DNA from: Mesorhizobium sp.
Lineage (GTDB): Bacteria > Pseudomonadota > Alphaproteobacteria > Rhizobiales > Rhizobiaceae
Direction: 5' to 3'
Assembly (NCBI GenBank): GCA_004020365.1
Contig: SAQR01000017.1
Location: 43,261 to 107,260 of the forward strand
DNA: 64,000 bases
Part shown: positions 61,379-64,000 of the stretch, piece after piece
How positions within the stretch are numbered: position 1 is the stretch's first letter
Layout of the letters: every line of letters begins with the position of its first letter
The notes under the pieces: generated by a model
The model's database searches: none
Seen by the model: only the letters and a program-made list of their open reading frames with translations
What the model was told of the DNA's origin: nothing
Made by a program: the position numbers and the translations under genes

Positions 61379-62974
61379 TCACGCGGCTTGCGGGTTGCTT
61401 GGTATCCACCAGTCCCGTCCGCGCGGGGTGGTGACATATTCCGGCCAGCGGAAATGGATCGGCGGTTCGTAGTCGCAAAGCGGCGCCAGCCAATTGCTGC
61501 CGCCAATGCCGCCGCCGGTGCGGGCGACGAATTCGTCCATCGCCGCATCGCGGGCGGCCTCGTCTTCCAGCAGGCGAAGGGCTGCCAACGCAATCGTCTT
61601 CGACGCGCACGCAACCATCGGATCGATGGTGGCGGAAATGCCGCCCAGCGCATTCATTGCCCAGGACGGGTAGGCGCGGCCACTCTCGCAACGCAGCGCC
61701 GGCCGGGCGACGTAGAACCGCGCCGTCGGCGTCTGCCAAGACATGTCGGTGTAATCGTCGGAGGTCGAATTCAGCTGCGACGGCGGCAAGTCGCGGCGCA
61801 GCAACGCCTCCGCCTCCTCCGGCTCAATCAGCTGCTGCAATTCGGCGATAAACGGCTCGTCGCTCGCCGCGCCACCGGCATTGACTTGGATTTCGCGGGC
61901 AATCGCCTTGGCCGTCTCGTCCCAGCGCGGCGGCCCGACCGTCGACAGCGCATCGTAGGCAATGTCAGCCATGGCATGATTGGCGAGCCCCGGCCGCGAC
62001 TTCGACACCCAGTACCGCTCGTGGCGGCAGCCGCTCATCTTGGCAGCGGCTTCGGCATTGCGGTCGAGCACGGCGGTGACCTGCTCGGCCATGGCAATCG
62101 TCGGCACGCGGATCATGTACTGGATCTCGGCCAGACCCGCTGCCAGATTGTCGGCGGTCGCCTGCCCTGCGGTCAGGATCGCCTCGCTGATCGACCAGCC
62201 GCCCTGATGCGGCAGCATGGAATCGCGCAGCGCCTTGGACGCCATGTACATCATGACAAGTGCATCGTTGGCGCCGGGGGCCCGTACCGCCGAATGCGCC
62301 TGCGGAATCGGCGCGCCATCGCTTGCGCGGACCCAATTTTCGGATTCGTCGCACACAAAGCGATAGATCATCGCATAGGCCGCGCCGCAATGCGTGTCCC
62401 AGCGCGCCGTGTTGCAGAGCGGCAGCATGTAGAAGGGATGGAAAGAGATCATGCCGGCGAGCCCGTCATAGTAGCCCTTTGCCGCATGGATCGGCTTCGA
62501 CCCCCTTACCTTCTCCGCCGGCTCGCCGGTGAAGCGCAACGTGCCCGATAGGCCGTGGCGTTGCATCGCCGCCTTGGCCGCCAGCAGACCGCCGAGGCTG
62601 GCAATGCCCAACCCCGAATGCGGATCGGTGTGGCCGCCGGCCTCAGCGCCTAGACCCGGGCGCGGTCGCTTGACGGTCGCCGCGTCCTGGCAATTGCCGG
62701 GTACCGCGTCATACTCTGCATACATGCCGATCGTCGGCCCGGCGCCGTTGGTCCAGTGGGCGCAAAAGGCGGTCGGCATCCCGCCGGAGCCTTCCTCGAC
62801 CGAAAAACCCTCATGCTTCAGACGCTCGACATACCAGTCAGCCGACTGGTATTCGCGCCAGGCGGTCTCGCCGAAATCAAAGATCGTCCGTGTCCACGCC
62901 GACAGCGACGGCTGGATGTCGTCCAGACAGGCAAGCGCGGTGGCTTGGGCCGAGGTGGTCACCAGATCCTCCAT
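61379..62974 (-). CDS. M20-family amidohydrolase (AbgB/aminobenzoyl-glutamate-hydrolase-like)
   Basis: 531 residues. FGETAWREYQSADWYVERLK at the N terminus, metal-site region GMYAEYDAVPGNCQD and GGHTDPHSGLGIASLGGLLA, catalytic FTGEPAEKVRGSKPIHAAKG, and a lid insertion (MIYRFVCDESENWVRASDGA). The family hydrolyses amide bonds in N-acyl amino acids or p-aminobenzoyl-glutamate. ATG 62974 gives the expected N terminus; the GTG four codons on is less likely. It shares an operon with the ADI-like gene and is divergent from the LysR gene at 63050. Confidence 0.86.
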   Translation of the reverse strand: MEDLVTTSAQATALACLDDIQPSLSAWTRTIFDFGETAWREYQSADWYVERLKHEGFSVEEGSGGMPTAFCAHWTNGAGPTIGMYAEYDAVPGNCQDAATVKRPRPGLGAEAGGHTDPHSGLGIASLGGLLAAKAAMQRHGLSGTLRFTGEPAEKVRGSKPIHAAKGYYDGLAGMISFHPFYMLPLCNTARWDTHCGAAYAMIYRFVCDESENWVRASDGAPIPQAHSAVRAPGANDALVMMYMASKALRDSMLPHQGGWSISEAILTAGQATADNLAAGLAEIQYMIRVPTIAMAEQVTAVLDRNAEAAAKMSGCRHERYWVSKSRPGLANHAMADIAYDALSTVGPPRWDETAKAIAREIQVNAGGAASDEPFIAELQQLIEPEEAEALLRRDLPPSQLNSTSDDYTDMSWQTPTARFYVARPALRCESGRAYPSWAMNALGGISATIDPMVACASKTIALAALRLLEDEAARDAAMDEFVARTGGGIGGSNWLAPLCDYEPPIHFRWPEYVTTPRGRDWWIPSNPQAA

Positions 62975-63049
62975 CAGTCAAAGAAAGCAGTGAAGCGGCT
63001 CGCCAAAAAGTGATATGTTTTCCCGGCTCATGCAAATTCGGTTCACCTC

Positions 63050-63934
63050 TTGAGAATTCCCTCGACTCAGGCGCTGCGCGCCCTCGACAGTTTCGCCCGC
63101 CATGGCAGCGTCTGGCGCGCCGCCGACGAACTGCATCTGACCCGCAGCGCGGTCAGCCACCAGCTTCGCCTGCTCGAACGCGATCTCGGCTTCGATCTGC
63201 TCGAGCGCATCGGCAAGGGGGTGGCGTTGACGCCGCGCGGCCAGCGCTACGCCAGCGACGTGCGCAAAGCGCTGACGGTGCTGGGCGATGCGGTAACGCG
63301 CCATGCCGGGACCGGCGTCGGCGGCTCGTTCAGCGTCAGTTGCACGCCGGGCTTCGCCTCGCTGTTCCTGTGCACGCACATCGGCGAATTCCAGCAGATG
63401 TACCCCGATGTCGCGCTGCGCATCCTGACGCCGCGGCGGCTGGACGACGTCAGCAATGCCGAGGCCGACGCCTTCATCGCCTTTGGCGTCGGCAACTGGC
63501 CGAACAGGGCGGTCGAGCTGTTGTGCGAGATCTCGTTCACGCCGCTGTGCAGCCCGACGCTGCTCAACAAGATCGGCGGGTTTTCCAAGCCGGCCGACGT
63601 GCTGCGCGCCAATCTCCTGCATCTCGGCGACACCGAGGACTGGGCGCGCTGGCTGGCGCTGTCGAAGGTCGAGAATCCCGACACCGAGGGCGGCATTTTC
63701 TTTTCCGACATGAACCTGGTTTTTTCGGCCGCCATCGCCGGCCAGGGCATCGCCATGGGCGACGAACTGACCAGCCGCCGGGCGCTGAGCGAAGGCCGGC
63801 TTGTGCGCCCCTTCGACATCGCGATCAGTTCGCCACGGTCGTATTTTCTGGTGTCAGAGCATGCGAAGGCGAGCCATCCGGTGCTGGAGGCGTTCGGGAG
63901 GTGGCTGAGGTCGAAGCTTTCGGAGATTAGCTAA
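63050..63934 (+). CDS. LysR-family regulator, GcvA-like
   Basis: 294 residues. HTH: LRALDSFARHGSVWRAADEL and HLTRSAVSHQLRLLERDLGF, the GcvA/AmpR-type pattern. The co-inducer-binding half has SCTPGFASLFLCTHIGEFQQ and IAFGVGNWPNRAVELLCEIS. No ATG fits: TTG 63050 starts the conserved domain, and the ribosome-binding site is weak. It is divergent from the M20/ADI operon by 75 bp and probably controls it. Confidence 0.85.
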   Translation: MRIPSTQALRALDSFARHGSVWRAADELHLTRSAVSHQLRLLERDLGFDLLERIGKGVALTPRGQRYASDVRKALTVLGDAVTRHAGTGVGGSFSVSCTPGFASLFLCTHIGEFQQMYPDVALRILTPRRLDDVSNAEADAFIAFGVGNWPNRAVELLCEISFTPLCSPTLLNKIGGFSKPADVLRANLLHLGDTEDWARWLALSKVENPDTEGGIFFSDMNLVFSAAIAGQGIAMGDELTSRRALSEGRLVRPFDIAISSPRSYFLVSEHAKASHPVLEAFGRWLRSKLSEIS

Positions 63935-64000
63935 TCTCCCCCCTTGAGGGCAGGGGAATCGCGTTTGAGTAGATGGGAAATGGCTTGCCATTTGCCGGGT

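Noticed and set aside
1-64000. CRISPR arrays, tRNA or rRNA genes, prophage, insertion sequences.
   Set aside because: No regularly spaced repeats, no cloverleaf or rRNA-like stretch, no integrase, transposase or phage structural motif was found on reading both strands.

Overview
The window looks like a chromosomal or large-replicon segment of a high-GC alphaproteobacterium of the Hyphomicrobiales, most likely Mesorhizobium or a near relative. The grounds are the many ABC importers and GntR, LysR and ArsR regulators, the frequent GTG/TTG starts, and two intergenic copies of a hairpin-bearing repeat that I associate with Mesorhizobium. I see no rRNA, tRNA, CRISPR array, transposase, prophage, or nod/nif/fix gene.

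Left part (1-18.4 kb). Accessory genes come first: a methyltransferase, a winged-helix/TPR regulator, a small SET protein, and a 1028-residue transporter/HEAT/cyclic-nucleotide-binding fusion. A long run on the minus strand then goes from a FadR-type regulator (18242) down to a serine hydrolase (8639). It holds a VOC protein, an SsuABC/NMT1-type importer whose binding protein is frameshifted, and an unusual set: a two-sensor membrane protein fused to an MFS transporter, followed by an ABC_sub_bind-type periplasmic protein with no ABC partner. A decayed FAD-oxidase tail lies upstream of the regulator.

18.7-31.9 kb. A CUT2 sugar importer (ATPase, permease, binding protein) ends in a clear terminator and is followed by an SDR dehydrogenase. 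Next are a methyltransferase pseudogene with an amber codon, an ArsR/SRPBCC/DHFR-like cassette with palindromes at the regulator start, an ankyrin protein, an MFS transporter, a Tat-exported phosphatase-like protein, a VOC protein, a sorbosone/PQQ-type sugar dehydrogenase with its cytochrome c, and an aldo/keto reductase.

32-45 kb. A BTAD, alpha/beta-hydrolase and catalytically dead cyclase fusion; small unknown proteins; an intact paralogue of the broken methyltransferase, with a 30-bp repeat copy on either side; a two-domain VOC dioxygenase-like protein; an acyltransferase; a DCC thiol-oxidoreductase facing a large multi-pass membrane protein; a candidate structured small RNA at 41.7 kb; a divergent HxlR/GFA pair; and an FtsH protease.

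45.5-56.3 kb. A surface-polysaccharide locus: four family-2 glycosyltransferases (one fused to a methyltransferase), a polysaccharide deacetylase, a Wzm/Wzt-type exporter, a glycosyltransferase remnant, GalE, and a UDP-glucuronate decarboxylase. It should make and export a glycan by the ABC-transporter-dependent route, probably using UDP-galactose and UDP-xylose.

56.7-64 kb. An MFS transporter, a VOC protein, a divergent LysR/SDR pair, and an M20 amidohydrolase plus arginine-deiminase/DDAH-like operon divergent from a GcvA-like LysR regulator. Starts were chosen from Shine-Dalgarno spacing wherever visible. All family calls were made by reading motifs, without any database search.
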